DNA of 64,000 nt. It comes from Vicia villosa (taxonomy: Eukaryota; Streptophyta; Magnoliopsida; Fabales; Fabaceae). Both the position numbers and the translations under genes were made by a program. The DNA lies in the NCBI RefSeq assembly GCF_029867415.1, contig NC_081183.1:55378336-55442335 (forward strand). Direction: 5' to 3'. Under the pieces are notes generated by a model, which saw only the letters and a program-made list of their open reading frames with translations, was not told the origin of the DNA and searched no databases. Positions 36,101 to 48,940 of this stretch are shown piece after piece (position 1 is the first letter of the stretch; every line of letters starts with the position of its first letter).

Positions 36101-39100
36101 TTATACCTTTTCGTCAAGTAGAACCATCTCCAAACTGTTTGTTTCAGATGGATTTTTTTAATTCAGGTTGAGTCCACATACAAATGAATCGAACCTTCAA
36201 ATTCCAATCAATCTTTCCAGCATGAATGTTATCAATGAAAGTAATTATAGGAAGTGCCATTGAATAAACTATGGAAAAGAAGCTGAATATTGGAGAGATG
36301 AATTTATACCAATTTGGTGGAAGAGAACTGAATTTATACCAATCTGGAGGAGGAGGAGGAGTTACGCATTAATAAAATGAGATTGTGATTTGTAACATGG
36401 GTTTATGATTTATAAAAAACGTGGGTTTAGAATTTGGATATGGGGTTTTAAAACAAGTATCAAAGAACGTGGGTTTGTGATTTAAAAAATAAGAATGTAT
36501 GGTTGGTTGACCTGGTAATGAAACATGGGTTTGAATTAATACGTTGGTGAAAGAAGTAGTTTTTTTAGGATTTATATTATTTAATATATTTAATATTTAA
36601 TAATAATTAGTGTGTTTAATCTATTTAAATCAACTAAAAAGTAGGAAACAATGAATGTAGTTTTTTTAGGGTTTATTTCATTTAATATATTTAATAAATT
36701 AATAATTAGTAATGAAACGTGGTGACAATGAAAGTTGTTTGAGAAAAACATATATACCATAAATTAATTTATGTAATTAAATATAATGATAAACTATTAT
36801 TAAATCTTACTCTAAATCCTCAAGAACAATGTTAATCATCTGGTAGTTTTTTCCATTCTTTGGAGTTTGTTTGATGTTGTCCTTTTCCACAATATTTGGA
36901 ATTACATCTGTTAAATTTAAGAAAAAAATTACATATAAATTGAGCCAAATGAATTATAAAGTTTGTTTTTGTAAATTCATAAAAAAATGTGAAAGTAAAT
37001 ATAAAATATTATATATATACCAAGTAATTTATCACCATTTGTAGCTAAGAGGATATATGAAAAAGCAACAAAATCTAAATGATTTGTTGGAATTTCATTC
37101 ACAACTATGTTACTGCACTTTGTAGCTCCCATAAAGTTCATTTTGAACTTGTGTGTTGTCGGTTTGAATTTTGATTTCAGTTTTGGCAACTAAGACATTT
37201 TCAATTAAATAAGTAGAACCTTCCTTTAAGGATTCTTGAAACTGTGTGATAAGTCTTTTCTTCACTGTAGCCTAAATGTTTCCATACTACAATGAAAAAA
37301 AGATGAAAATACAAAAAAAAAAATCAATATAGATTGTAAATATTATTATGAAATTAAAAATATAAAATATTTATACCTTTTCGTCAAGTAGAATCATCTC
37401 CAAACTGTTTATTTCAGATGGATTTTTGAATTCAGGTTGAGTCCACATACAAATGAATCGATCCTTCAAAGTCCAATCAATCTTTCCAGCGTGAATGTTA
37501 TCAATGAAAGTAATTATAGGAAGTGCCATTGAATAAACTATGGAAAAGAAGCTGAATATTGGAGAGATGAATTTATACCAATTTGGTGGAAGAGAACTGA
37601 ATTTATACCAATCTGGAGGAGGAGGAGGAGTTACGCATTAATAAAATGAGATTGTGATTTGTAACATGGGTTTACGATTTATAAAAAACGTGGGTTTAGA
37701 ATTTGGATATGGGGTTTTAAAACTAGTATCAAAGAACGTGGGTTTGTGATTTAAAAAATAAGAATGTATGGTTGGTTGACCTGGTAATGAAACATGGGTT
37801 TGAATTAATACGTTGGTGAAAGAAGTAGTTTTTTTAGGATTTATATTATTTAATATATTTAATATTTAATAATAATTAGTGTGTTTAATCTGTTTAAATC
37901 AACTAAAAAGTAGGAAACAATGAATGTAGTTTTTTTAGGGTTTATTTCATTTAATATATTTAATAAATTAATAATTAGTAATGAAACGTGGTGACAATGA
38001 AACTTGTTTGAGAAAAAAAATATATACCATAAATTAATTTATGTAATTAAATATAATGATATAAACTATTATTAAATATTACTCTAAATCCTCAAGAACA
38101 ATGTTAATCATCTGGTAGTTTTTTCCATTCTTTGGAGTTTGTTTGATGTTGTCCTTTTCCACAATATTTGGAATTACATCTGTTAAATTTAAGAAAAAAA
38201 TTACATATAAATTGAGCCAAATGAATTATAAAGTTTGTTTTTGTAAATTCATAAAAAAATGTGAAAGTAAATATAAAATATTATATATATACCAAGTAAT
38301 TTATCACCATTTGTAGCTAAGAGGATATATGAAAAAGCAACAAAATCTAAATGATTTGTTGGAATTTCATTCACAACTATGTTACTGCACTTTGTAGCTC
38401 CCATAAAGTTCAATTTGAACTTGTGTGTTGTCGGTTTGAATTTTGATTTCAGTTTTGGCAACTAAGACATTTTCAATTAAATAAGTAGAACCTTCCTTTA
38501 AGGATTCTTGAAACTGTGTGATAAGTCTTTTCTTCACTATAGCCTAAATGTTTCCATACTACAATGAAAAAAAAGATGAAAATACAAAAAAAAAAAATCA
38601 ATATAGATTGTAAATATTATTATGAAATTAAAAATATAAAATATTTATACCTTTTCGTCAAGTAGAATCATCTCCAAACTGTTTATTTCAGATGGATTTT
38701 TGAATTCAGGTTGAGTCCACATACAAATGAATCGAACCTTCAAATTCCAATCAATCTTTCCAGCGTGAATGTTATCAATGAAAGTAATTATAGGAAGTGC
38801 CATTGAATAAACTATGGAAAAGAAGCTGAATATTGGAGAGATGAATTTATACCAATTTGGTGGAAGAGAACTGAATTTATACCAATCTGGAGGAGGAGGA
38901 GGAGTTACGCATTAATAAAATGAGATTGTGATTTGTAACATGGGTTTATGATTTATAAATAACGTGGGTTTAGAATTTGGATATGGGGTTTTAAAACAAG
39001 TATCAAAGAACGTGGGTTTGTGATTTAAAAAATAAGAATGTATGGTTAGTTGACCTGGTAATGAAACATGGGTTTGAATTAATACGTTGGTGAAAGAAGT

Positions 39101-40054
39101 AGTTTTTTAGGATTTATATTATTTAATATATTTAATATTTAATAATAATTAGTGTGTTTAATCTGTTTAAATCAACTAAAAAGTAGGAAACAATGAATGT
39201 AGTTTTTTTAGGGTTTATTTCATTTAATATATTTAATAAATTAATAATTAGTAGTGAAACGTGGTGACAATGAAAGTTGTTTGAGAAAAAAATATATACC
39301 ATAAATTAATTTATGTAATTAAATATAATGATAAACTATTATTAAATCTTACTCTAAATCCTCAAGAACAATGTTAATCATCTTGTAGTTTTTTCCATTC
39401 TTTGGAGTTTGTTTGATGTTGTCCTTTTCCACAATATGTGGAATTACATCTGTTAAATTTAATAAAAAAATTACATATAAATTGAGCCAAATGAATTATA
39501 AAGTTTGTTTTTGTAAATTCATAAAAAAATGTGAAAGTAAATATAAAATATTACATATACCAAGTAATTTATCACCATTTGTAGCTGAGAGGATATATGA
39601 AAAAGCAACAAAATCTAAATGATTTGTTGGAATTTCATTCACAACTATGTTACTGCACTTTGTAGCTCCCATAAAGTTCAATTTGAACTTGTGTGTTGTC
39701 GGTTTGAATTTTTATTTCAGTTTTGGCAACTAAGACATTTTCAATTAAATAAGTAGAACCTTCCTTTAAGGATTCTTGAAACTGTGTGATAAGTCTTTTC
39801 TTCACTGTTGCCTAAATGTTTCCATATATACTACAATGAAAAAAAGATGAAAATACCAAAAAAAAATCAATATAGATTGTAAATATTATTATGAAATTAA
39901 AAATATAAAATATTTATACCTTTTCGTCAAGTAGAATTATCTCCAAACTGTTTGTTTCAGATGGATTTTTGAATTCAGGTTGATTCCACATACAAATGAA
40001 TCGAACCTTCAAATTCCAATCAATCTTTCCAGCGTGAATGTTATCAATGAATGT
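33147..40054. repeat. Satellite array B: monomers between Tat-like copy 2 and the first solo LTR
   Basis: Five full monomers plus part of a sixth. The RPA70-like ATGs on the minus strand end at 33722, 34990, 36260, 37529 and 38803. The first two monomers carry the same diagnostic variants as those after copy 1 (for example ccagcatgaatg in the first, and gaagaaaatac with tttttttaattc in the second). From the third monomer on, the two arrays no longer correspond. The sixth unit, near 39.5-40.05 kb, already has the variants of the higher-order repeat that follows (ccatatatactac, agaattatctcc). Confidence 0.95.
40050..40054. other. Target-site duplication AATGT of solo LTR 1
   Basis: AATGT at 40050-40054 and again at 42158-42162. 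Same pair at 43432-43436/45540-45544, 46814-46818/48941-48945 and 50217-50221/52325-52329. Monomers without an LTR read AAAGT at this place. Confidence 0.93.
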
Positions 40055-40353
40055 TGTAACACCCATATATAAATACATACATCAAAGCATATACATATAC
40101 ATGAATCCAAGTATTTGGTACTGAAAATACTTATAAGTTCCTAGTTAACACATTATACATATTAATGCCCTAAATACCAAGTTCTAACAACGGCATAATA
40201 CATACAAGATGTTCAAAACAAAATACTAAGAACTAGATCAACAATGATCACAAAAGAAAAATCCACAACGGAAGCTTTGCCATATCCAAAACAAGCATAA
40301 GGATTAAGGAAATCAAACTGCTTTCCCCTTACCCTTCGCGGAACCTGTAGTAC

Positions 40354-41880
40354 CTGAAATCAATATATAATGGGGTGAGATACAACATCTAAGTGAGTTC
40401 CCTATCCTATGGATCCTCTCGGCTTTACAAGGTTCTAACCTATAAGTCTCAAGTCATAAAAGGAACTAGACCTTGAGTTCTCATACTAACATTATATGGA
40501 ATCATACTTAGAGTTCAACAACTCAACACAAGATTATTAATCGGAAACTAATACCAAGGCATCCCTATATTCCCGTCCCCTTCTACGTCTAGGAGGTGGC
40601 ACGAGTCATGGATCCTTTGGAAAATCTTGACATACGAAATGGATTCGGATTCATGAGCCTTTCCCCATGAATCGTCACTTCACATGGCCCGTACACCATC
40701 ACAAGTCTCTACCCGTAGGTTCCATTCGTACACAAAAGCGGGAATCAAACCTGCCAAGATTATTAGTGCCTCTCTGCACAGTGCCTCTCTGCACGAAGAA
40801 TGCCTGTTAGCATTCAAAAGAAAATAAAGAAATAAAGAATACAATGGTTTCGATTAATACATCATACAATGGTGATCGCTCACGCAAACCACTAGGCCTG
40901 TTAGCCTTTCCTCAGAAAATTCAAGTACCCGTATGTTCCATATAATGTCTCATCCTAGGTTTCTTTGTTAAGCTAAATAACCTAACAATTCCTAGTTTCC
41001 TCACTTAACCTTTATTCACATAACAATGAAGTTATTCAAACCTCTCTGATATAAATATATATAACAAAGGTATACTAATCCACCTGCAATAGAACTCAAC
41101 CAACAATTATTATCATTGTCCGTAAACAAATGGTAATTTATCACAATTATAGAGTACACAAGCATCATACAAAAGCATAACGTTCTCATGATTCCGAACG
41201 AAAACCAACCCAAGTAATCAAGCAAATTCCCGACTCTCGATTAAATAATTCTCCTTTGTTCCCAAAACCTACACTACTAGAAATTACACGCTTGTAGCCT
41301 ACTACTGCTTCGAACGGTGATTAAAACTGAGTTACGGTTCAAAAGTTACGATTGAAACAATTTATCTCATTAAACTAAAGAATTGGCTAAGAAAGCTTCA
41401 GTTCGCGCCGCGCAACAGCTAGGTCGCGCCGCGAACCCTCTGGCAGTAGCCAACCCTCATAATCTTCAACAATGTTCGCGCCGTCCAACCTCTGGCAGTG
41501 GCAAGTCTCTCAAGGATTCCCATAGTGTTCGCGCCGCGAACCCCTGTACGCGCCGCGTACTGATGGCAGAATCAAAACCTCTAATAACCTGCATAGTTCG
41601 CGCCGCGAAGCGCGCGAAAACTGAGTTCTCAGCTCTGTTTCTCACACAGTACTCACGGTTCAAACCGGCCAAAACCATTCCAAACCTGCTCTAAATCATA
41701 CCAATGCATGAAAACAACATATATATGATATACTTGTGGATTACCAACAGTTATTCATGGACATTGATGATTTTTGTTCAAAAACCTAGATTTCTCTATG
41801 AAATCCCTAATATCCAAACTTATGATTTCTCATCCACAATCAAATCTATAAGTTTCTAACTAGAACCCACCTCGATTATG
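40354..41880 (-). other. Possible intron inside solo LTR 1
   Basis: On the minus strand, donor GAG/GTGGGTTC at 41880 and acceptor TTGATTTCAG/GTAC ending at 40354 would define a 1,527-bp intron. The LTR at 57856 has a donor and acceptor at corresponding places. Inference only. Confidence 0.35.
41401..41610. repeat. Palindrome cluster TTCGCG-C-CGCGAA in solo LTR 1
   Basis: Six related sites in 210 bp: 41401-41416, 41422-41437, 41474-41489, 41527-41541, 41546-41560 and 41596-41610. The fourth (GTTCGCGCCGCGAAC) and fifth (GTACGCGCCGCGTAC) are perfect inverted repeats with 7-bp arms and a one-base centre. The rest of the LTR is AT-rich, so this block stands out by composition. Equivalent clusters lie near 44783-44992, 48165-48393 and 51568-51777. 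Confidence 0.85.
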
Positions 41881-42157
41881 AGTCGTTGATGTCGAAGATG
41901 AGTTGATTCGGCGGAGAAATGATGAAGATCCAAGCTTCTCCTCTTTGCTCCTCTTGCTCTTCCTTCTCTCTACTCTTCTCTCTAACTTTGCCTTTGAAGA
42001 AGAATAATGAAGAAGAAAAGCAAAGTGAAGGATATAAGAAAATATCTTAAGTTAGCACTACTAACTCATGTCCAAAAGTATCTCTAATGCACCAATTAAT
42101 AAAACCTCAGTGTCAGCTAATAACATTAGAGCATTTAATTTAATAAGGGGTATTACA

Positions 42158-43436
42158 AATGTAATTATAGGAAGTGCCATTGAATAAACTATGGAAAAGA
42201 AGCTGAATATTGGAGAGATGAATTTATACCAATTTGGTGGAAGAGAACTGAATTTATACCAATCTGGAGGAGGAGGAGGAGTTACGCATTAATAAAATGA
42301 GATTGTGATTTGTAACATGGGTTTATGATTTATAAAAAACGTGGGTTTAGAATTTAGATATGGGGTTTTAAAACAAGTATCAAAGAACGTGAGTTTGTGA
42401 TTTAAAAAATAAGAATGTATGGTTAGTTGACCTGGTAATGAAACATGGGTTTGAATTAATACGTTGGTGAAAGAAGTATTTTTTTTAGGATTTATATTAT
42501 TTAATATATTTAATATTTAATAATAATTAGTGTGTTTAATCTGTTTAAATCAACTAAAAAGTAGGAAACAATGAATGTAGTTTTTTTAGGGTTTATTTCA
42601 TTTAATATATTTAATAAATTAATAATTATTAATGAAACGTGGTGACAATGAAAGTTGTTTGAGAAAAAAAATATATACCATAAATTAATTTATGTAATTA
42701 AATATAATGATATAAACTATTATTAAATCTTACTCTAAATCCTCAAGAACAATGTTAATCATCTGGTAGTTTTTTCCATTCTTTGGAGTTTGTTTGATGT
42801 TGTCCTTTTCCACAATATGTGGAATTACATCTGTTAAATTTAAGAAAAAAATTACATATAAATTGAGCCAAATGAATTATAAAGTTTGTTTTTGTAAATT
42901 CATAAAAAAATGTGAAAGTAAATATAAAATATTATATATACCAAGTAATTTATCACCATTTGTAGCTGAGAGGATATATGAAAAAGCAACAAAATCTAAA
43001 TGATTTGTTGGAATTTCATTCACAACTATGTTACTGCACTTTGTAGCTCCCATAAAGTTCAATTTGAACTTGTGTGTTGTCGGTTTGAATTTTTATTTCA
43101 GTTTTGGCAACTAAGACATTTTCAATTAAATAAGTAGAACCTTCCTTTAAGGATTCTTGAAACTGTGTGATAAGTCTTTTCTTCACTGTTGCCTAAATGT
43201 TTCCATATATACTACAATGAAAAAAAGATGAAAATACCAAAAAAAAAATCAATATAGATTGTAAATATTATTATGAAATTAAAAATATAAAATATTTATA
43301 CCTTTTCGTCAAGTAGAATTATCTCCAAACTGTTTGTTTCAGATGGATTTTTGAATTCAGGTTGAGTCCACATACAAATGAATCGAACCTTCAAATTCCA
43401 ATCAATCTTTCCAGCGTGAATGTTATCAATGAATGT
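42158..43436. repeat. Satellite monomer between solo LTRs 1 and 2
   Basis: One monomer of the same satellite, ATG at 42180 on the minus strand, cut from the rest of its exon 1 by the solo LTR. Variants typical of this block are gaatttagatatgg, gaacgtgagtttg, attattaatg and gatataaac. Confidence 0.93.
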
Positions 43437-45539
43437 TGTAACACCCATATATAAATACATACATCAAAGCATATACATATACATGAATCCAAGTATTTGG
43501 TACTGAAAATACTTATAAGTTCCTAGTTAACACATTATACATATTAATGCCCTAAATACCAAGTTCTAACAATGGCATAATACATACAAGATGTTCAAAA
43601 CAAAATACTAAGAACTAGATCAACAATGATCACAAAAGAAAAATCCACAACGGAAGCTTCGCCATATCCAAAACAAGCATAAGGAATAAGGAAATCAAAC
43701 TGCTTTCCCCTTACCCTTCGCGGAACCTGTAGTACCTGAAATCAATATATAATGGGGTGAGATACAACATCTAAATGAGTTCCCTATCCTATGGATCCTC
43801 TCGGCTTTACAAGGTTCTAACCTATAAGTCTCAAGTCATAAAAGGAACTAGACCTTGAGTTCTCATACTAACATTATATGGAATCATACTTAGAGTTCAA
43901 CAACTCAACACAAGATTATTAATCGGAAACTAATACCAAGGCATCCCTATATTCCCGTCCCCTTCTACGTCTAGGAGGTGGCACGAGTCATGGATCCTTT
44001 GGAAAATCTTGACATACGAAATGGATTCGGATTCATGAGCCTTTCCCCATGAATCGTCACTTCACATGGCCCGTACACCATCACAAGTCTCTACCCGTAG
44101 GTTCCATTCGTACACAAAAGCGGGAATCAAACCTGCCAAGATTATTAGTGCCTCTCTGCACAGTGCCTCTCTGCACGAAGAATGCCTGTTAGCATTCAAA
44201 AGAAAATAAAGAAATAAAGAATACAATGGTTTCGATTAATACATCATACAATGGTGATCGCTCACGCAAACCACTAGGCCTGTTAGCCTTTCCTCAGAAA
44301 ATTCAAGTACCCGTATGTTCCATATAATGTCTCATCCTAGGTTTCTTTGTTAAGCTAAATAACCTAACAATTCCTAGTTTCCTCACTTAACCTTTATTCA
44401 CATAACAATGAAGTTATTCAAACCTCTCTGATATAAATATATATAACAAAGGTATACTAATCCACCTGCAATAGAACTCAACCAACAATTATTATCATTG
44501 TCCGTAAACAAATGGTAATTTATCACAATTATAGAGTACACAAGCATCATACAAAAGCATAACGTTCTCATGATTCCGAACGAAAACCAACCCAAGTAAT
44601 CAAGCAAATTCCCGACTCTCGATTAAATAATTCTCCTTTGTTCCCAAAACCTACACTACTAGAAATTACACGCTTGTAGCCTACTACTGCTTCGAACGGT
44701 GATTAAAACTGAGTTACGGTTCAAAAGTTACGATTGAAACAATTTATCTCATTAAACTAAAGAATTGGCTAGGAAAGCTTCAGTTCGCGCCGCGCAACAG
44801 CTAGGTCGCGCCGCGAACCCTCTGGCAGTAGCCAACCCTCATAATCTTCAACAATGTTCGCGCCGTCCAACCTCTGGCAGTGGCAAGTCTCTCAAGGATT
44901 CCCATAGTGTTCGCGCCGCGAACCCCTGTACGCGCCGCGTACTGATGGCAGAATCAAAACCTCTAATAACCTGCATAGTTCGCGCCGCGAAGCGCGCGAA
45001 AACTGAGTTCTCAGCTCTGTTTCTCACACAGTACTCACGGTTCAAACCGGCCAAAACCATTCCAAACCTGCTCTAAATCATACCAATGCATGAAAACAAC
45101 ATATATATGATATACTTGTGGATTACCAACAGTTATTCATGGACATTGATGATTTTTGTTCAAAAACCTAGATTTCTCTATGAAATCCCTAATATCCAAA
45201 CTTATGATTTCTCATCCACAATCAAATCTATAAGTTTCTAACTAGAACCCACCTCGATTATGAGTCGTTGATGTCGAAGATGAGTTGATTCGGCGGAGAA
45301 ATGATGAAGATCCAAGCTTCTCCTCTTTGCTCCTCTTGCTCTTCCTTCTCTCTACTCTTCTCTCTAACTTTGCCTTTGAAGAAGAATAATGAAGAAGAAA
45401 AGCAAAGTGAAGGATATAAGAAAATATCTTAAGTTAGCACTACTAACTCATGTCCAAAAGTATCTCTAATGCACCAATTAATAAAACCTCAGTGTCAGCT
45501 AATAACATTAGAGCATTTAATTTAATAAGGGGTATTACA
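43437..45539 (-). mobile_element. Solo LTR 2 of a Tekay-like chromovirus
   Basis: 2,103 bp, same ends, same TSD AATGT and same monomer position as solo LTR 1, 3,382 bp further on. It is a copy made by tandem amplification. It has acaatggc where LTRs 1 and 4 have acaacggc. Confidence 0.9.
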
Positions 45540-46818
45540 AATGTAATTATAGGAAGTGCCATTGAATAAACTATGGAAAAGAAGCTGAATATTGGAGAGA
45601 TGAATTTATACCAATTTGGTGGAAGAGAACTGAATTTATACCAATCTGGAGGAGGAGGAGGAGTTACGCATTAATAAAATGAGATTGTGATTTGTAACAT
45701 GGGTTTATGATTTATAAAAAACGTGGGTTTAGAATTTAGATATGGGGTTTTAAAACAAGTATCAAAGAACGTGAGTTTGTGATTTAAAAAATAAGAATGT
45801 ATGGTTAGTTGACCTGGTAATGAAACATGGGTTTGAATTAATACGTTGGTGAAAGAAGTATTTTTTTTAGGATTTATATTATTTAATATATTTAATATTT
45901 AATAATAATTAGTGTGTTTAATCTGTTTAAATCAACTAAAAAGTAGGAAACAATGAATGTAGTTTTTTTAGGGTTTATTTCATTTAATATATTTAATAAA
46001 TTAATAATTATTAATGAAACGTGGTGACAATGAAAGTTGTTTGAGAAAAAAAATATATACCATAAATTAATTTATGTAATTAAATATAATGATATAAACT
46101 ATTATTAAATCTTACTCTAAATCCTCAAGAACAATGTTAATCATCTGGTAGTTTTTTCCATTCTTTGGAGTTTGTTTGATGTTGTCCTTTTCCACAATAT
46201 GTGGAATTACATCTGTTAAATTTAAGAAAAAAATTACATATAAATTGAGCCAAATGAATTATAAAGTTTGTTTTTGTAAATTCATAAAAAAAATGTGAAA
46301 GTAAATATAAAATATTATATATACCAAGTAATTTATCACCATTTGTAGCTGAGAGGATATATGAAAAAGCAACAAAATCTAAATGATTTGTTGGAATTTC
46401 ATTCACAACTATGTTACTGCACTTTGTAGCTCCCATAAAGTTCAATTTGAACTTGTGTGTTGTCGGTTTGAATTTTTATTTCAGTTTTGGCAACTAAGAC
46501 ATTTTCAATTAAATAAGTAGAACCTTCCTTTAAGGATTCTTGAAACTGTGTGATAAGTCTTTTCTTCACTGTTGCCTAAATGTTTCCATATATACTACAA
46601 TGAAAAAAAGATGAAAATACCAAAAAAAAATCAATATAGATTGTAAATATTATTATGAAATTAAAAATATAAAATATTTATACCTTTTCGTCAAGTAGAA
46701 TTATCTCCAAACTGTTTGTTTCAGATGGATTTTTGAATTCAGGTTGAGTCCACATACAAATGAATCGAACCTTCAAATTCCAATCAATCTTTCCAGCGTG
46801 AATGTTATCAATGAATGT
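45540..46818. repeat. Satellite monomer between solo LTRs 2 and 3
   Basis: Same variants as the monomer at 42158. One extra A near 46290 lengthens a chance minus-strand frame through the introns (46137-46445). ATG of the RPA70-like exon 1 at 45562. Confidence 0.93.
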
Positions 46819-48940
46819 TGTAACACCCATATATAAATACATACATCAAAGCATATACATATACATGAATCCAAGTATTTGGTACTGAAAATACTTATAA
46901 GTTCCTAGTTAACACATTATACATATTAATGCCCTAAATACCAAGTTCTAACAATGGCATAATACATACAAGATGTTCAAAACAAAATACTAAGAACTAG
47001 ATCAACAATGATCACAAAAGAAAAATCCACAACGGAAGCTTCGCCATATCCAAAACAAGCATAAGGAATAAGGAAATCAAACTGCTTTCCCCTTACCCTT
47101 CGCGGAACCTGTAGTACCTGAAATCAATATATAATGGGGTGAGATACAACATCTAAATGAGTTCCCTATCCTATGGATCCTCTCGGCTTTACAAGGTTCT
47201 AACCTATAAGTCTCAAGTCATAAAAGGAACTAGACCTTGAGTTCTCATACTAACATTATATGGAATCATACTTAGAGTTCAACAACTCAACACAAGATTA
47301 TTAATCGGAAACTAATACCAAGGCATCCCTATATTCCCGTCCCCTTCTACGTCTAGGAGGTGGCACGAGTCATGGATCCTTTGGAAAATCTTGACATACG
47401 AAATGGATTCGGATTCATGAGCCTTTCCCCATGAATCGTCACTTCACATGGCCCGTACACCATCACAAGTCTCTACCCGTAGGTTCCATTCGTACACAAA
47501 AGCGGGAATCAAACCTGCCAAGATTATTAGTGCCTCTCTGCACAGTGCCTCTCTGCACGAAGAATGCCTGTTAGCATTCAAAAGAAAATAAAGAAATAAA
47601 GAATACAATGGTTTCGATTAATACATCATACAATGGTGATCGCTCACGCAAACCACTAGGCCTGTTAGCCTTTCCTCAGAAAATTCAAGTACCCGTATGT
47701 TCCATATAATGTCTCATCCTAGGTTTCTTTGTTAAGCTAAATAACCTAACAATTCCTAGTTTCCTCACTTAACCTTTATTCACATAACAATGAAGTTATT
47801 CAAACCTCTCTGATATAAATATATATAACAAAGGTATACTAATCCACCTGCAATAGAACTCAACCAACAATTATTATCATTGTCCGTAAACAAATGGTAA
47901 TTTATCACAATTATAGAGTACACAAGCATCATACAAAAGCATAACGTTCTCATGATTCCGAACGAAAACCAACCCAAGTAATCAAGCAAATTCCCGACTC
48001 TCGATTAAATAATTCTCCTTTGTTCCCAAAACCTACACTACTAGAAATTACACGCTTGTAGCCTACTACTGCTTCGAACGGTGATTAAAACTGAGTTACG
48101 GTTCAAAAGTTACGATTGAAACAATTTATCTCATTAAACTAAAGAATTGGCTAAGAAAGCTTCAGTTCGCGCCGCGCAACAGCTAGGTCGCGCCGCGAAC
48201 CCTCTGGCAGTAGCCAACCCTCATAATCTTCAACAATGTTCGCGCCGTCCAACCTCTGGCAGTGGCAAGTCTCTCAAGGATTCCCATAGCGTTCGCGCCG
48301 CGAACCCCTGTACGCGCCGCGAACCCCTGTACGCGCCGCGTACTGATGGCAGAATCAAAACCTCTAATAACCTGCATAGTTCGCGCCGCGAAGCGCGCGA
48401 AAACTGAGTTCTCAGCTCTGTTTCTCACACAGTACTCACGGTTCAAACCGGCCAAAACCATTCCAAACCTGCTCTAAATCATACCAATGCATGAAAACAA
48501 CATATATATGATATACTTGTGGATTACCAACAGTTATTCATGGACATTGATGATTTTTGTTCAAAAACCTAGATTTCTCTATGAAATCCCTAATATCCAA
48601 ACTTATGATTTCTCATCCACAATCAAATCTATAAGTTTCTAACTAGAACCCACCTCGATTATGAGTCGTTGATGTCGAAGATGAGTTGATTCGGCGGAGA
48701 AATGATGAAGATCCAAGCTTCTCCTCTTTGCTCCTCTTGCTCTTCCTTCTCTCTACTCTTCTCTCTAACTTTGCCTTTGAAGAAGAATAATGAAGAAGAA
48801 AAGCAAAGTGAAGGATATAAGAAAATATCTTAAGTTAGCACTACTAACTCATGTCCAAAAGTATCTCTAATGCACCAATTAATAAAACCTCAGTGTCAGC
48901 TAATAACATTAGAGCATTTAATTTAATAAGGGGTATTACA
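46819..48940 (-). mobile_element. Solo LTR 3 of a Tekay-like chromovirus
   Basis: 2,122 bp, which is 19 bp longer than its siblings. The extra 19 bp are a tandem duplication in the palindrome cluster at 48294-48341 that adds one more CGCGCCGCG site. Same TSD AATGT. Confidence 0.9.

Larger units (their letters stand above)
40055..42157 (-). mobile_element. Solo LTR 1 of a Tekay-like chromovirus
   Basis: 2,103 bp, TGTAACACCC to GGGTATTACA, flanked by a 5-bp duplication, with no internal retroviral sequence. Minus orientation is chosen because the reverse complement starts TGTAATACCCC and ends GGGTGTTACA. Its 3' part (ACTCACTTAGATG, ATCTCACCCC, TTTCAGGTAC, GGTAAGGGGAAAG) also matches the order of the plus-strand LTR at 57856. 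It lies in exon 1 of the RPA70-like unit. It arose by LTR-LTR recombination that removed the internal region. Confidence 0.9.

Noticed and set aside
41383..41694. 103-codon ORF in the solo LTRs (also at 44765, 48147 and 51550)
   Set aside because: Its repeated RAA and RRA residues are the CGCG palindromes translated. There is no start context, family or neighbour to support a gene.
46137..46445. 102-codon minus-strand ORF
   Set aside because: It arises from one extra A in an intronic run that lets exon 2, intron 2 and exon 3 sequence read through by chance.
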